This document shows, piece after piece, positions 55,663 to 64,000 of a stretch of 64,000 bases of DNA (positions are counted from its first letter, which is position 1; the number at the start of each line of letters is the position of its first letter). Below the pieces are notes generated by a model. It worked only from the letters and a program-made list of their open reading frames with translations. It did no database searches and was not told the origin of the DNA. The position numbers and the translations under genes were made by a program. The stretch is taken from assembly GCA_942493325.1 (NCBI GenBank), contig OW818689.1:1984001-2048000 (forward strand), given 5' to 3'. The stretch is from JAAFHB01 sp942493325. GTDB taxonomy: Bacteria; Bacteroidota; Bacteroidia; Bacteroidales; Prolixibacteraceae.

Positions 55663-56004
55663 CTAAGTGTCACGCAAAGGACTCGGGAGTTGTGAAACTC
55701 CAACCTCAAAACAGATAAGATAAGTTAAAAGTGTACGAAAAAAGACAGGAGCTAATAATTCAACAGATTTTACTTCAACTATAACCTTTTGCTCAACAAT
55801 GTTATCAGCCCTGAATCCCAAATCCATTTTTACGTCCTCATACCAAACCTGAATTCCTTGTTGATGTACAAAGTTTAAGCCACGTTTAGTCAGTTCATAG
55901 CAGATAGCAGCCTCATAAACTGACTCTAAAAGACCTGGACCTAAGATAGTATGTACTTTAAAAAATATATCTACCAATATTTTAGCAATTTCATTTTCAG
56001 TCAT
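55663..56004 (-). pseudogene. GxxExxY family gene, 3' end replaced by a repeat
   Basis: The first about 92 residues are a normal GxxExxY protein, a small PD-(D/E)XK-like family: GPGLLESVYEAAICYELTKR holds the G..E..Y signature, and DNIVEQKVIVEVKSVE holds the nuclease-like acidic strand and EVKS. After RTLLTYL the expected end (about 30 residues, usually with a GLLINF-type strand) is missing. The frame instead reads ICFEVGVSQLPSPLRDT, encoded by an interspersed repeat that also lies at 54734-54780. Length is 113 instead of about 125. The ATG at 56004 is preceded by an AT-rich region. The product is probably non-functional. Confidence 0.72.
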
Positions 56005-56415
56005 ATTTTTAAAATATTTAGAAATCTAATTTTTCATTAAGATACGGGTTCATTTCGATTTTGTAATTAAAATCAGTCTATTATGTCTATTATTTTTTCA
56101 ATGCCAACTTTACGTACATGCTGATACATAATGAATTTCATGATACGAAGTTCGACTGCCTGCCCCGGGAATCGGGGGATTTCTTCAAGGAAAGGTGTTG
56201 CTCCTAATAAAGGAACATAAACTTAACCGAAAAATCGGGACAAGTTGTGTTACTTCGTGTCTTTACTTTGTGTGACTTTGTGAAACTTTATCCTCTTTTT
56301 TGTTACACAAAGTTCCTAAAAGTTGAACACAAAGTTTCACAACGTTAGAAACAATATTGCAAAATAATTTAACTTTGACATTGGCATTCTATCAAACCGA
56401 TTAAACCAAAAAATC
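56005..56415. repeat. 411-bp spacer with ACAAAGTT repeats
   Basis: No gene is supported. CCCCGGGAATCGGGG lies at 56163-56177, a variant of the palindrome at 55606. CTTTGTGTGACTTTGTGAAAC (plus strand, from about 56268) faces GTTACACAAAG and ACACAAAGTTTCACAA (56305-56342), forming an inverted array of ACAAAGT words. The last 45 bases hold the promoter of the PIG-L gene. Confidence 0.65.
56370..56377 (+). promoter_or_regulatory. Candidate -7 promoter box for the PIG-L gene
   Basis: TAACTTTG matches TAnnTTTG and lies 38 bases before ATG 56416. No -33 TTTG stands out. Confidence 0.4.
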
Positions 56416-57288
56416 ATGTTAAAAAAATTCCTCCTTTTTGCTGTTTTAGCATCGTTGTTAACTACAGGCTGGTCACAGGATAAAAAAATCAACATTGTCG
56501 TAATCGGAGCGCATCCCGACGATTGTGATATTGATGCGGGAGGAACGGCCATCAAATTTGCAAAGCTTGGTCATAACGTCTTGTTCGTATCAGTCACCAA
56601 TGGCGACGCAGGACATTACAACAAAGGCGGTGAAGTCCTTGCCAAAATCAGGAAAGCTGAGGCGCAGGAAGCCGGAAAACGTTTCGGTATTACCTATAAA
56701 GTACTGGATAACCACGACGGACTGCTGATGCCCGATCTGAAAGTCAGGTCAGAGCTGATACACCTGATCAGAGATTGGAAGGCGGATGTGGTTATCGGCC
56801 CAAGACCCTACGACTATCATCCCGATCACCGGAATACAGCCATTGCCATCCAGGATGCGGCATACCTGGTGATAGTACCCAATATTGTTCCTGAAGCACC
56901 GGCTTTAAAGAAAAATCCTGTATTTCTGTATACCGAGGACCGGTTTCAAAAGCCACTCCCATTTTCACATGATATTGTTGTCGACATATCGGATGTGATT
57001 GACCAGAAAATCTATGCTATGGCTGCTCACCAATCACAGTTTTTCGAATGGTTGCCCTGGTTGTCGGGTCAGTTGGCAAATGTACCCAAAACAGATGCCG
57101 ATCGCGTTAAATGGCTTTCGTCAAACAGGAAAGGCAGTATTTCGAAAGAGATGAAAGCCGGCTTGTCGAAATGGTATGGCGCCAAAGCCGACCAGGCAAA
57201 ATACGCTGAATCGTTTGAGATTTGCGAGTATGGCCGTTACCCGAACGAGGCGGAGATCAGGCAATTGTTTCCGATGTTGGGGAAATAG
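56416..57288 (+). CDS. PIG-L family N-acetylglucosaminyl deacetylase-like protein
   Basis: Exported 290-residue zinc-dependent deacetylase-like protein. Signal peptide LLFAVLASLLTTGWSQ. The zinc/catalytic motif AHPDD (about residues 33-37) and the distal metal His in YDYHPDHRNTAIAI (about 135) are intact, within a lactate-dehydrogenase-like fold (INIVVIGAHPDDCDIDAGGT). Family members remove N-acetyl groups from GlcNAc-containing glycans or conjugates. It faces the mannosidase operon from the other strand and ends at a hairpin terminator, so it is a separate transcript. A role in the same glycan's breakdown is suggested only by proximity. Confidence 0.9.
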   Translation: MLKKFLLFAVLASLLTTGWSQDKKINIVVIGAHPDDCDIDAGGTAIKFAKLGHNVLFVSVTNGDAGHYNKGGEVLAKIRKAEAQEAGKRFGITYKVLDNHDGLLMPDLKVRSELIHLIRDWKADVVIGPRPYDYHPDHRNTAIAIQDAAYLVIVPNIVPEAPALKKNPVFLYTEDRFQKPLPFSHDIVVDISDVIDQKIYAMAAHQSQFFEWLPWLSGQLANVPKTDADRVKWLSSNRKGSISKEMKAGLSKWYGAKADQAKYAESFEICEYGRYPNEAEIRQLFPMLGK

Positions 57289-57315
57289 GTTTTTAAACAG
57301 CCATCATCGTTTTTT

Positions 57316-57353
57316 AACCCTTTCGGTGGTTTTGTACCCCGAAAGGGTTTTTA
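57316..57353. terminator. Terminator hairpin between PIG-L and the mannosidase operon
   Basis: AACCCTTTCGG (57316-57326) and CCGAAAGGGTT (57339-57349) are perfectly complementary 11-base arms around a 12-base loop, followed by TTTATAAAT. It can serve the plus-strand PIG-L gene, and A/T flanks allow action from the other side. Confidence 0.7.
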
Positions 57354-57370
57354 TAAATAATACTTTCTTT

Positions 57371-57460
57371 AAAAGCCACCATCGGGGTCTGAAACCACCG
57401 ATGGGGCATAAGAGGTCTTCCAAAAGCCACCATCGGGGTCTGAAACCACCGATGGGGCAT
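57371..57460. repeat. Duplicated 39-bp palindromic unit
   Basis: Two identical 39-bp copies at 57371-57409 and 57422-57460, separated by 12 bp. Within each, CCATCGG and CCGATGG form 7-base arms around a 12-base loop (GGTCTGAAACCA). Confidence 0.85.
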
Positions 57461-57466
57461 GTAGCT

Positions 57467-58771
57467 TTACCTGTCCTTACCCCATGTTTCAAACATCGTG
57501 ATTGCCTTAAAAAGGACACCGGCCTCTCCCCTGAAAGTTCCTGATCCGCGGGGTTTATTATCTACCGAATACCATTCATAAAAACCATTGTTGTCCTTCA
57601 CACGTTTGATCATGGGCTGAACCTGTTCGTAGGCTTCCTGTACAAAACCGTTTTTAATCAGCTCCTGGATCATACGACCGCCAAACCAGGTCCAGTCGCC
57701 GCCATTCTGATAGCTGTAAACCGGATTCATAATCTTATTGGCAAAGTAACCTTCCGGGTACGGAGGATAAAGCGTTAGTCCGATCGAAGCAGCCCCTGCC
57801 TCCTTCACACGTTTAATCATCTCATCGAGTGATACTTTAATTTCTTCCCTGCTCAGCAAACCGGCTTCGATGGCAATAGCTGTTCCTCCAAAATAGTAGA
57901 TCTTGTTCTCGTCGAAATCAGCAGGGAACGGAGATCCCTTTTCGAGGTAGATGTGGGGAATGAATTTTTGATTTTTTTCATCCCATAGATATTTTCTGCT
58001 GTTATCAGCAATGTTCTTCCGGATATTTTCCCATTTCCCCTTCGATTCGGGAAGTATTTCCATCAGATTGTTAAGCGCAACAATAAACATGGCATTGTCG
58101 TAAATATCGATCGCCGGATGAGTATTTGCATCAAGATCCACCCCCCAGCCATGTTCCGGCTGCACATCGCCCCAGTCGGCGGTAGTTGCCCCGATGATCA
58201 GCTCGTATTGCTGATTAAAGCGGTGATTCATCAAAAAATCCATCGCCCATTCAAGCCGTTCGCTGACGGTTTTATCACCCACTTTCTCATCAAGGATTGT
58301 CCTGTCACCCGTCAATTGAATATATTTATGAACAGCCTGGACCAGGGAACTTTCCTGGTCGGTCTCGACCGTATTTTTATGACCCGCATACCGCGGCTCA
58401 AGATCCGAATAGATAAAATCGTATTTTACTTCCCCAATCTTTTCAGCGGGAGTAAAGCCATCAATAATATTTCCGTCATCGCCCTGCATCCGGAAGAAAA
58501 CCAACAAATTTTCCTTCAGTTCTTCCTTCGGAAATACCTGGGCTGCGAGCTCAATAAACGTATTGTAATCGCGAATCCAAACCTCACGGTAACCATCACC
58601 CGCGTTAAAACCGGTTTTCATAATTTCCATCGCCTTTTGCTTAACAAAGGAGAAGTTTTCGTCGGCTTTGATTTTGGCAGAAAGTTCAGCTGCCTTTTTA
58701 GTTGACTGATTTTGACATGATGCAAGGAAAATCAGCATGATCAGCGCGATTCGGGAGAATTTTGATTTCAT
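57467..58771 (-). CDS. Six-hairpin (alpha/alpha)6 glycosidase lipoprotein
   Basis: A 434-residue lipoprotein (lipobox Cys19, IFLASCQNQ). It is a mostly helical six-hairpin glycosidase-like protein. GYREVWIRDYNTFIELAAQV is close to the WxRDxx motif of amylo-1,6-glucosidase-like clans, and IIGATTADWGDVQPEHGW and QNGGDWTWFGGRMIQELIKN line the active cleft with candidate acid residues. No specific GH family is claimed. It is the last gene of an operon with GH2 and GH92 (2-bp and 17-bp gaps), so a role on mannosyl or glucosyl units of the same glycan is likely. Confidence 0.78.
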   Translation of the reverse strand: MKSKFSRIALIMLIFLASCQNQSTKKAAELSAKIKADENFSFVKQKAMEIMKTGFNAGDGYREVWIRDYNTFIELAAQVFPKEELKENLLVFFRMQGDDGNIIDGFTPAEKIGEVKYDFIYSDLEPRYAGHKNTVETDQESSLVQAVHKYIQLTGDRTILDEKVGDKTVSERLEWAMDFLMNHRFNQQYELIIGATTADWGDVQPEHGWGVDLDANTHPAIDIYDNAMFIVALNNLMEILPESKGKWENIRKNIADNSRKYLWDEKNQKFIPHIYLEKGSPFPADFDENKIYYFGGTAIAIEAGLLSREEIKVSLDEMIKRVKEAGAASIGLTLYPPYPEGYFANKIMNPVYSYQNGGDWTWFGGRMIQELIKNGFVQEAYEQVQPMIKRVKDNNGFYEWYSVDNKPRGSGTFRGEAGVLFKAITMFETWGKDR

Positions 58772-58773
58772 AG

Positions 58774-61392
58774 CTATTCAATTTTTAATGTTTTATTTTC
58801 AATGTTCCAGCCTTCCATTTCAAGGGTCAAGGCTTTTGAGGCAGCGGCTTCGGGAAGTAAAGAGAGATCGATGGTGATTTCGCGGTTTTCGCCGGGAAGC
58901 AGAGTGAAATAGTTTTCACTGAAAAAGACCGGAAGAGCCAGGGTTCCACCCTTTGCCTCAACCACCTTAAGCCGGATAAAAAATGCAGTTTCCTTACCAG
59001 GATTGGCAATTTTAAGTTTACCACCTTTGCCTGCAGAGAGGAATTCCCCCTGCAGAGCTACCGGCTTCAATTCATTGAGCATTTCGTAGCTTTTACCGGG
59101 TTTTGCTAACCAGTAAAAATTTTCATCTCTGAGCCGGTTTTCACGATCCATCAGTTTTAGCCGTAAAAAGTAAACGTCACCGGTTGCAACTTTTGGATTG
59201 ATTTTCCTGAGCACCGAAACCTGGTTGGCCATAACGGATGCTTTATAATTATCCTTTGATAACAGGTTTCCATGAATATCAAAAATTTCAGCAGATATTG
59301 AAAGATCTTTTTCGTCAAAGAGAGTCTGATTTACCACGCATACCGCAGAATCGTTCAGATTAAGTTGAATATGAAGCGGTTTAGCACCATGGCGGTAACC
59401 ATAAAACCCGCCGTTCTGATCAAGAAAGACATCATAAAATTGTCCTCGCAGCGCAGTCCAGGGATTTTGATTTTTCCACACGAGCATCCCGGAATAACCA
59501 CTCCACATCTTTGCATAAAAACCTTCCTGCAAGGCACGATATTGTTCGTAATTGACCAGTTGTGCCTTTTTGCAGAAATCGCCAATGCCCGCGGGCTTAC
59601 CATACTGCTCAATATAATTGTCGTAGCCGATATATTTGTGATAATTCCAGGTTGCGTTCACATTTCGTCCCGACGGAAGAACCAGGTCCTTTTCATCCAT
59701 TATTCTGTGCATAGTTTCCACATTTGGCATCCCAACTGAACCCAGTTCAGGGTTAAAAGCAAATGATGCAACCGTAAAAAACCGAAGCGGATTTTGTATC
59801 CCGTAAGGCCCGTCAGCAGTACCTCCCTGGGTATTTCGAACCAGGTCTGATGATGTCGACTCATTGAGGTAATAGCGTGAACCGTCGTATTTGGGGAAAA
59901 TTTCATTTTTCAGCTTCTTATCGATGTCGGCAGGGGGAGGAAATTCATTGCCTCCGCACCACAGGTACAAACTCGGGTGATTACGCAGCATCTTAACCTG
60001 GTCAATGACCGAATTAATAAACAGGGAGTGGTTGTCGGGATAAGCACGGCGGCGTTCCTGTGTCTCTTTCTTAGCAGGATCAAACCACCGGCCGTTACAA
60101 TCACCTGATATCCAAAGATCCTGCCATACCAGCAAACCATATTTGTCGCATGCATCGTAAAACTCAGGGCGTTCGGTCATCGATCCACCCCAAACCCGGA
60201 TCATGTTCATATTCATTTCGGCATGCATCTTCACCTCTGCTTCGTATCGCTGAGCGGATAATCGCAACAGGGCATCCGAAGCAATCCAGTTTCCCCCTTT
60301 GATAAAGACATCCTGACCATTAATGGAGAAGATTCTGGCACCCAGTTTTTCGTCATATCGGCTGGATGTTTCCCGGATACCCAATGACAAATTTTCCTGG
60401 TCAGAAAATCCACCTTCATTCAGGACAAAAGAAAAACCGATTTTATACAGCGGATGATCGCCCAGGCCATTTGGCCACCATAACTGAGGGTTTTCAATTT
60501 CAAATTCAGGAAGTACGACGGTAATTTTTTCGCCGGGAGGTATTACAACACTTTTCGAAACTTCGTAATTGCCACATCGGACAAGCAGTTTACCGCTTTG
60601 CTTTTTATCGGTGCTGTTCATCAAATCTGCAGCAATGACAATCTTCGCAGGCGACTGTTTCCCGCCCGGGATTCTTTTGCCCGGTACCCTGGTCTGAACA
60701 TACGGATCAAGCAGATCGACAGGACCTGAAAATTCAAGTGCAACTTCATCCCAGATTCCCGTATTGCGGTCTTTAATCGGGGAAATCCAGTCCCATCCCG
60801 CTGTGAATTGCATGGTGACTGACCGTGCGATGACCCCGTCCCCACCTTGTCCGACAGGTGCACCGACAGGATCAGGCGGATGAACAAGCACCGCGAGACG
60901 GTTTATCCCCTTTTCGAGAAACGGCGTAACCAGGTATTTTTCGCGTAAAAACATCCCCTCGTGAGTATCGGGATTAACCTTCTGCCCGTTCAGGAACATT
61001 TCTGCGGAATAATTTATTCCCCTGAATTTGAGCCACACCTGCTCAGCCTCTTTTAATGCAGGAAGTTCAAACTGATTATAAAACCAGTACGTATAATGAT
61101 CACGTCCGGTCGCATAGATGTCGGGGATCAGTTCGTTGTTCATCCCAAAGAACGGATCAGGGATCTTGTTATTGTGAAGCAAAGTGGTCAGCACTGTTCC
61201 GGGAACGACAGCCTCCATCCAGTCGAAAAACTGAAAATCCTTTCCGGTCACGACCGTTCCGTCAACTACGACCTCCGTTGCATTTTTTGCTCTCCAGCCC
61301 GAATCAAGCCTTATTATTTCGCGCTGCGCATCAACCTGGGTAAAAAAGCCAGGCAGGAAAATCGCAAGAAGTAAGGTGATTTTTATCTTCAT
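58774..61392 (-). CDS. GH2 beta-mannosidase-like enzyme
   Basis: Exported 872-residue enzyme of GH2 with signal peptide ITLLLAIFLPGFFTQVDAQ. The sugar-binding domain (GWRAKNATEVVV to WLKFRGINYSAEMFLNGQKV, first 200 residues), the immunoglobulin-like domain, and the (beta/alpha)8 barrel are in order. RVWGGSMTERPEFYDACDKY and LYLWCGGNEFPPP contain the barrel features, the second with the acid/base Glu near residue 482. The long C-terminus has further beta domains. This pattern is that of mannosylglycoprotein endo-beta-mannosidase/exo-beta-D-glucosaminidase-type GH2 enzymes; which sugar is cleaved is not certain. Neighbouring GH92 supports a mannose-containing glycan. Confidence 0.88.
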   Translation of the reverse strand: MKIKITLLLAIFLPGFFTQVDAQREIIRLDSGWRAKNATEVVVDGTVVTGKDFQFFDWMEAVVPGTVLTTLLHNNKIPDPFFGMNNELIPDIYATGRDHYTYWFYNQFELPALKEAEQVWLKFRGINYSAEMFLNGQKVNPDTHEGMFLREKYLVTPFLEKGINRLAVLVHPPDPVGAPVGQGGDGVIARSVTMQFTAGWDWISPIKDRNTGIWDEVALEFSGPVDLLDPYVQTRVPGKRIPGGKQSPAKIVIAADLMNSTDKKQSGKLLVRCGNYEVSKSVVIPPGEKITVVLPEFEIENPQLWWPNGLGDHPLYKIGFSFVLNEGGFSDQENLSLGIRETSSRYDEKLGARIFSINGQDVFIKGGNWIASDALLRLSAQRYEAEVKMHAEMNMNMIRVWGGSMTERPEFYDACDKYGLLVWQDLWISGDCNGRWFDPAKKETQERRRAYPDNHSLFINSVIDQVKMLRNHPSLYLWCGGNEFPPPADIDKKLKNEIFPKYDGSRYYLNESTSSDLVRNTQGGTADGPYGIQNPLRFFTVASFAFNPELGSVGMPNVETMHRIMDEKDLVLPSGRNVNATWNYHKYIGYDNYIEQYGKPAGIGDFCKKAQLVNYEQYRALQEGFYAKMWSGYSGMLVWKNQNPWTALRGQFYDVFLDQNGGFYGYRHGAKPLHIQLNLNDSAVCVVNQTLFDEKDLSISAEIFDIHGNLLSKDNYKASVMANQVSVLRKINPKVATGDVYFLRLKLMDRENRLRDENFYWLAKPGKSYEMLNELKPVALQGEFLSAGKGGKLKIANPGKETAFFIRLKVVEAKGGTLALPVFFSENYFTLLPGENREITIDLSLLPEAAASKALTLEMEGWNIENKTLKIE

Positions 61393-61409
61393 GTTTAGCG
61401 GTTTTCAAA

Positions 61410-63803
61410 TTAGGGTTGACTCATGCCCGGAGGAACTTTCGCAATGCCCCAGGCAGTATCTGGTTCAGCTCCCATTTCAAAAGTCAGAGTACCTCCTGTC
61501 ATAAGCCGGTTGCGGTCGATCCAGCAGTTTTCAATTTTTTCTCCTTTGAAAGTAGCCGACTGTATGTAAACGTTATCTTTCGCATTGTTTTTCGTTTCGA
61601 TGATCAACTCTTTACCTGTGTAGTACTTATTATCGAGACGGATGGTTATTTTATCGAAAAGCGGGCTCCCGAACTGAAAAGTTGGATTTATGGAAGCATG
61701 TCCCTGAACATCGAAGAGACCCATTGCCGCCATCACATACCACGCCCCCAGCTGTCCCTGGTCTTCATCCTGCCCTACTCCGTAACCACGCAGCGGTTCG
61801 GTTCCATAAAACTCATTACAAATCGCGCGGGTCCACTTCTGCGTCAGCCAGGGTTGTCCGCTGTAATTGAACAACCACGAGTCGTGCAGACAAGGCTGAT
61901 TACCATGATTGTATTGTTTTTCAATTCCCGAAAAGGAGTTGATTTCATCCGATCCGCCACCAAATTTGCCGGGCTGGGCATTGGTAAATAAATCCCCGAG
62001 CCTCCGGTTAAATTCATCTTTGCCCATAAGCTGAATAAGCCCCGCCACATCATGCGGAACATACCAGGTATATTGAAAGGCGTTTCCTTCCTGGAAACCA
62101 TCCCATGCTTTCATCGGATCGAATTTTTCGATAAAAGTGCCATCCATGTTTTTAGGCCGGATGAATTTTGTTTCAGGATCGAAAAGATTCCGGTAATAAG
62201 TTGCCTGTTTCATCAACTTCTGATAATCTGCATCATGGCCGAGACTTTTTGCCAGTTGTGCTACCGCATAAGAACTGAAGCAATATTCCAGGGTGTGCGA
62301 CGATCCGAAATTAAATTTCCATCCATTGGACAAAACAGTATCTTTATAAGGCACATAACCGTTATTCACAAAATAATTCAAATCATATTTCCCGTTTCCG
62401 AGATTACGGCCATGGTATTCCAACTCGTTTTTCACCGCAGCCTCATAACCGGTCTGAATATCAAAGTCCCGGATTCCACAATTATAAGCCGAGGCGATGA
62501 GCAATCCCTGAAAATTCGTTTGTACTCCATTTGTGTAAGTTCCGGCCGCCTCTCCATCGTGTAACCACCCCCGTGTTTTATAAAAATCGATATTCGACTG
62601 AATATATTCCGTGAAATAATCGGGATAAGCCAAAGCCCATAATTGGCTTAGGTTCCAGAACCCGCCCCAGATGCCGTCGGTGTTGTAATGATGGTATTTC
62701 GGAATACCTTTTCCGTCAAGCGGGATTTGTCCGATGCCCGAATCGACCAACGGATACTGACCGTTGACATCGCTCGACATTCCGCGTCCAAGCAAGGCAT
62801 GGTACAACCCGGTATAAAATTTTACACGGTCAGTACTATCGCCCCCATCAACACGAATCCGTCCCAGTTTTTCATTCCATATTTCTTTTGCAGCAGTTCT
62901 GACCTGATCAAAGGATTTTCCGTCTGATTCAGTCTGGAGATTATTGCGTGCATTTTCAACAGAAGTGTAGCTCAGTCCCGTCTGGATTTCGAGCACTTCA
63001 TCCTTCTTCATTTTAAAATTCAGGAACAATCCGTTGTTGATTCCGCGGGTTTCAACAGCTCCCGGTTGCTGAAGTGTATCCACATAAGCTCCCGTTTCAT
63101 AGGGTTGTTTGCTGAAACGTGCCACAAAAAACATCTTCACCCGTTTGCCGGGATCCCCAAATTTTACATATTCAGGATAGGTTTCGACGTAACCTTCGAC
63201 TTCATTGGTATTCACAATTTTCGCAAATGCCTCTGTCACATCGCTGCTCTCTCCCTGTTTGTGACCGATATCAATGATGAAACCGGCCTGTTCACTTTGA
63301 GGATAAGTATAGCGATGGAAACCAACCCGTTCGGTGGCTGTTAACTCTGCTTTTATGCCGTAATCCTTGAGTAAAACAGTATAATATCCGGGTTCGGAAT
63401 GTTCAGTGTTTTTATCAAACCGCGAACGAAAACCATCATCAGGCTTTTCGAGTGTTCCGGGAACTGTTTGCAGTTTACCGGTTGTCGGCATAAACATGAC
63501 TCCCCCGATCTGGAATTCATGAAAATGACTAAATCCCTCGATCGATGTGTGCCGGTCATCATAGCCGCAGGGGCCCCAGCTGCCCGGACTACCGTAACCG
63601 TTTGTCTGAGGAGCAAGTTTGGCCATCCCGAAAGGAAGTGCGGCAGGAGTATAAAAAAACCAGCGGCCATGCACGGAGCCGATCTGCGGATCGACAAACG
63701 CTGACGGATTAAAGTTCTCCTTTTTAACAGAACACGAATAAACAAATCCGGCCAGGCAAAAAAGCACCAGAATTTTCGAAAAGGAAATAGATAAAGATCT
63801 CAT
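61410..63803 (-). CDS. GH92 alpha-mannosidase
   Basis: Cell-surface or periplasmic lipoprotein (Cys24, LAGFVYSCSVKKENFNPS) of 797 residues. The GH92 layout is visible: an N-terminal beta-sandwich (SAFVDPQIGSVHGRWFFYTP, GFSHFHEFQIGG) and an (alpha/alpha)6 domain with VPHDVAGLIQLMG and NGHQPCL-type words (here HGNQPCLHDSWLFNYSGQPW). The GYGVGQDEDQGQLGAWYVMA block belongs to the calcium-binding active site. GH92 enzymes are calcium-dependent exo-alpha-mannosidases acting on N-glycans or mannan. It heads the visible operon, 17 bp before GH2. Confidence 0.93.
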   Translation of the reverse strand: MRSLSISFSKILVLFCLAGFVYSCSVKKENFNPSAFVDPQIGSVHGRWFFYTPAALPFGMAKLAPQTNGYGSPGSWGPCGYDDRHTSIEGFSHFHEFQIGGVMFMPTTGKLQTVPGTLEKPDDGFRSRFDKNTEHSEPGYYTVLLKDYGIKAELTATERVGFHRYTYPQSEQAGFIIDIGHKQGESSDVTEAFAKIVNTNEVEGYVETYPEYVKFGDPGKRVKMFFVARFSKQPYETGAYVDTLQQPGAVETRGINNGLFLNFKMKKDEVLEIQTGLSYTSVENARNNLQTESDGKSFDQVRTAAKEIWNEKLGRIRVDGGDSTDRVKFYTGLYHALLGRGMSSDVNGQYPLVDSGIGQIPLDGKGIPKYHHYNTDGIWGGFWNLSQLWALAYPDYFTEYIQSNIDFYKTRGWLHDGEAAGTYTNGVQTNFQGLLIASAYNCGIRDFDIQTGYEAAVKNELEYHGRNLGNGKYDLNYFVNNGYVPYKDTVLSNGWKFNFGSSHTLEYCFSSYAVAQLAKSLGHDADYQKLMKQATYYRNLFDPETKFIRPKNMDGTFIEKFDPMKAWDGFQEGNAFQYTWYVPHDVAGLIQLMGKDEFNRRLGDLFTNAQPGKFGGGSDEINSFSGIEKQYNHGNQPCLHDSWLFNYSGQPWLTQKWTRAICNEFYGTEPLRGYGVGQDEDQGQLGAWYVMAAMGLFDVQGHASINPTFQFGSPLFDKITIRLDNKYYTGKELIIETKNNAKDNVYIQSATFKGEKIENCWIDRNRLMTGGTLTFEMGAEPDTAWGIAKVPPGMSQP

Positions 63804-63863
63804 GTTATTGAACTTGTTAATATTAGCTCGCGTATAGCGGTTTCAACCGGAAAAATAGTGTAT

Positions 63864-64000
63864 TTATGACATTTGCGGCAGAAGCTCCTTCAACTGTTCA
63901 TAATAATCATCATCGATAAGGAATGCACTCCCGATCATCGCGGCAGTTTCCCTGAGTACGGAAACTTCAATCCGGACATTGACACCATTTGATTGCAATT
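63864..64000 (-). CDS. Probable ROK family sugar kinase (C-terminal end)
   Basis: The last 45 codons of a minus-strand gene entering from the right edge, ending at TAA 63864-63866. The visible residues NVRIEVSVLRETAAMIGSAF and LIDDDYYEQLKELLPQM fit the C-terminal end of a ROK-type glucokinase/repressor, where a short GSA/GAA helix closes the fold. Only about an eighth of a gene is seen, so the assignment is tentative. GH92/GH2 mannosidase operons often include such a kinase, which would phosphorylate the released sugar. It lies 60 bp upstream of GH92 and is probably cotranscribed. Confidence 0.45.
   Translation of the reverse strand, partial: LQSNGVNVRIEVSVLRETAAMIGSAFLIDDDYYEQLKELLPQMS

Noticed and set aside
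62052..62564. 170-codon plus-strand frame opposite GH92
   Set aside because: Antisense shadow of a conserved enzyme.
1..64000. tRNA, rRNA or known riboswitch genes
   Set aside because: No cloverleaf, rRNA or recognised riboswitch core was seen by eye; a covariance-model search could still find one.

Overview
The window is chromosomal DNA of a member of the Bacteroidota, probably class Bacteroidia. This rests on two tandem SusC/SusD pairs, lipoproteins with short Cys lipoboxes, TAnnTTTG-type promoter boxes in place of sigma70 hexamers, and lineage-typical proteins (DUF3078, DUF3823, a VF530-like protein, futalosine-pathway menaquinone enzymes). Genus cannot be read from the sequence. No rRNA, tRNA or CRISPR array was seen.

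Layout. 1-17.2 kb is mostly housekeeping: the end of a uracil permease, fabD, folE, mqnB and mqnD (futalosine route to menaquinone), topB, a TonB-like protein, a multi-PAS histidine kinase, a dihydroorotate-dehydrogenase-like protein, DUF3078, a small HMA/DUF3820/unknown operon, a VF530-like protein, a DEAD-box helicase and a 35-residue Lys-rich mini-protein. 17.4-27.1 kb holds an SMP-30 lactonase-like protein and a first polysaccharide utilization locus (PUL) with SusC, SusD and a GH106 alpha-L-rhamnosidase. 28.0-46.3 kb is a second PUL aimed at arabinose-containing glycans: SusC, SusD, DUF3823 lipoprotein, GH51, GH43, an unusual GH54 arabinofuranosidase, a DUF5060 putative hydrolase and GH3. 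A 1,680-bp insertion sequence sits exactly at the GH51 stop codon. An RND/MMPL exporter follows. 49-56 kb is a decaying accessory stretch: a collapsed HigBA toxin-antitoxin pair, a lipoprotein split at a ten-A tract, a transglutaminase-like lipoprotein, a GxxExxY gene truncated by an interspersed repeat, and several kb of short repeats. 56.4-64 kb has a PIG-L deacetylase facing a mannose-type operon (six-hairpin glycosidase, GH2, GH92, probable ROK kinase).

Together, SusC/SusD would import oligosaccharides, the GH51/GH43/GH54/GH3 set would trim arabinosyl polymers, GH106 would remove rhamnose, and GH2/GH92/ROK would process mannosides. No regulator of these loci lies in the window.

The strongest unexplained signal is in the spacers. 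A composite repeat of about 450 bp occurs in two full copies and one partial copy. There are also many micro-palindromes with 5-6-bp arms and 3-nt loops whose arms differ from copy to copy, and several repeats begin exactly at stop codons and supply C-terminal residues. All positions come from reading the sequence; domain and family names are from recognition of motifs, not database searches.
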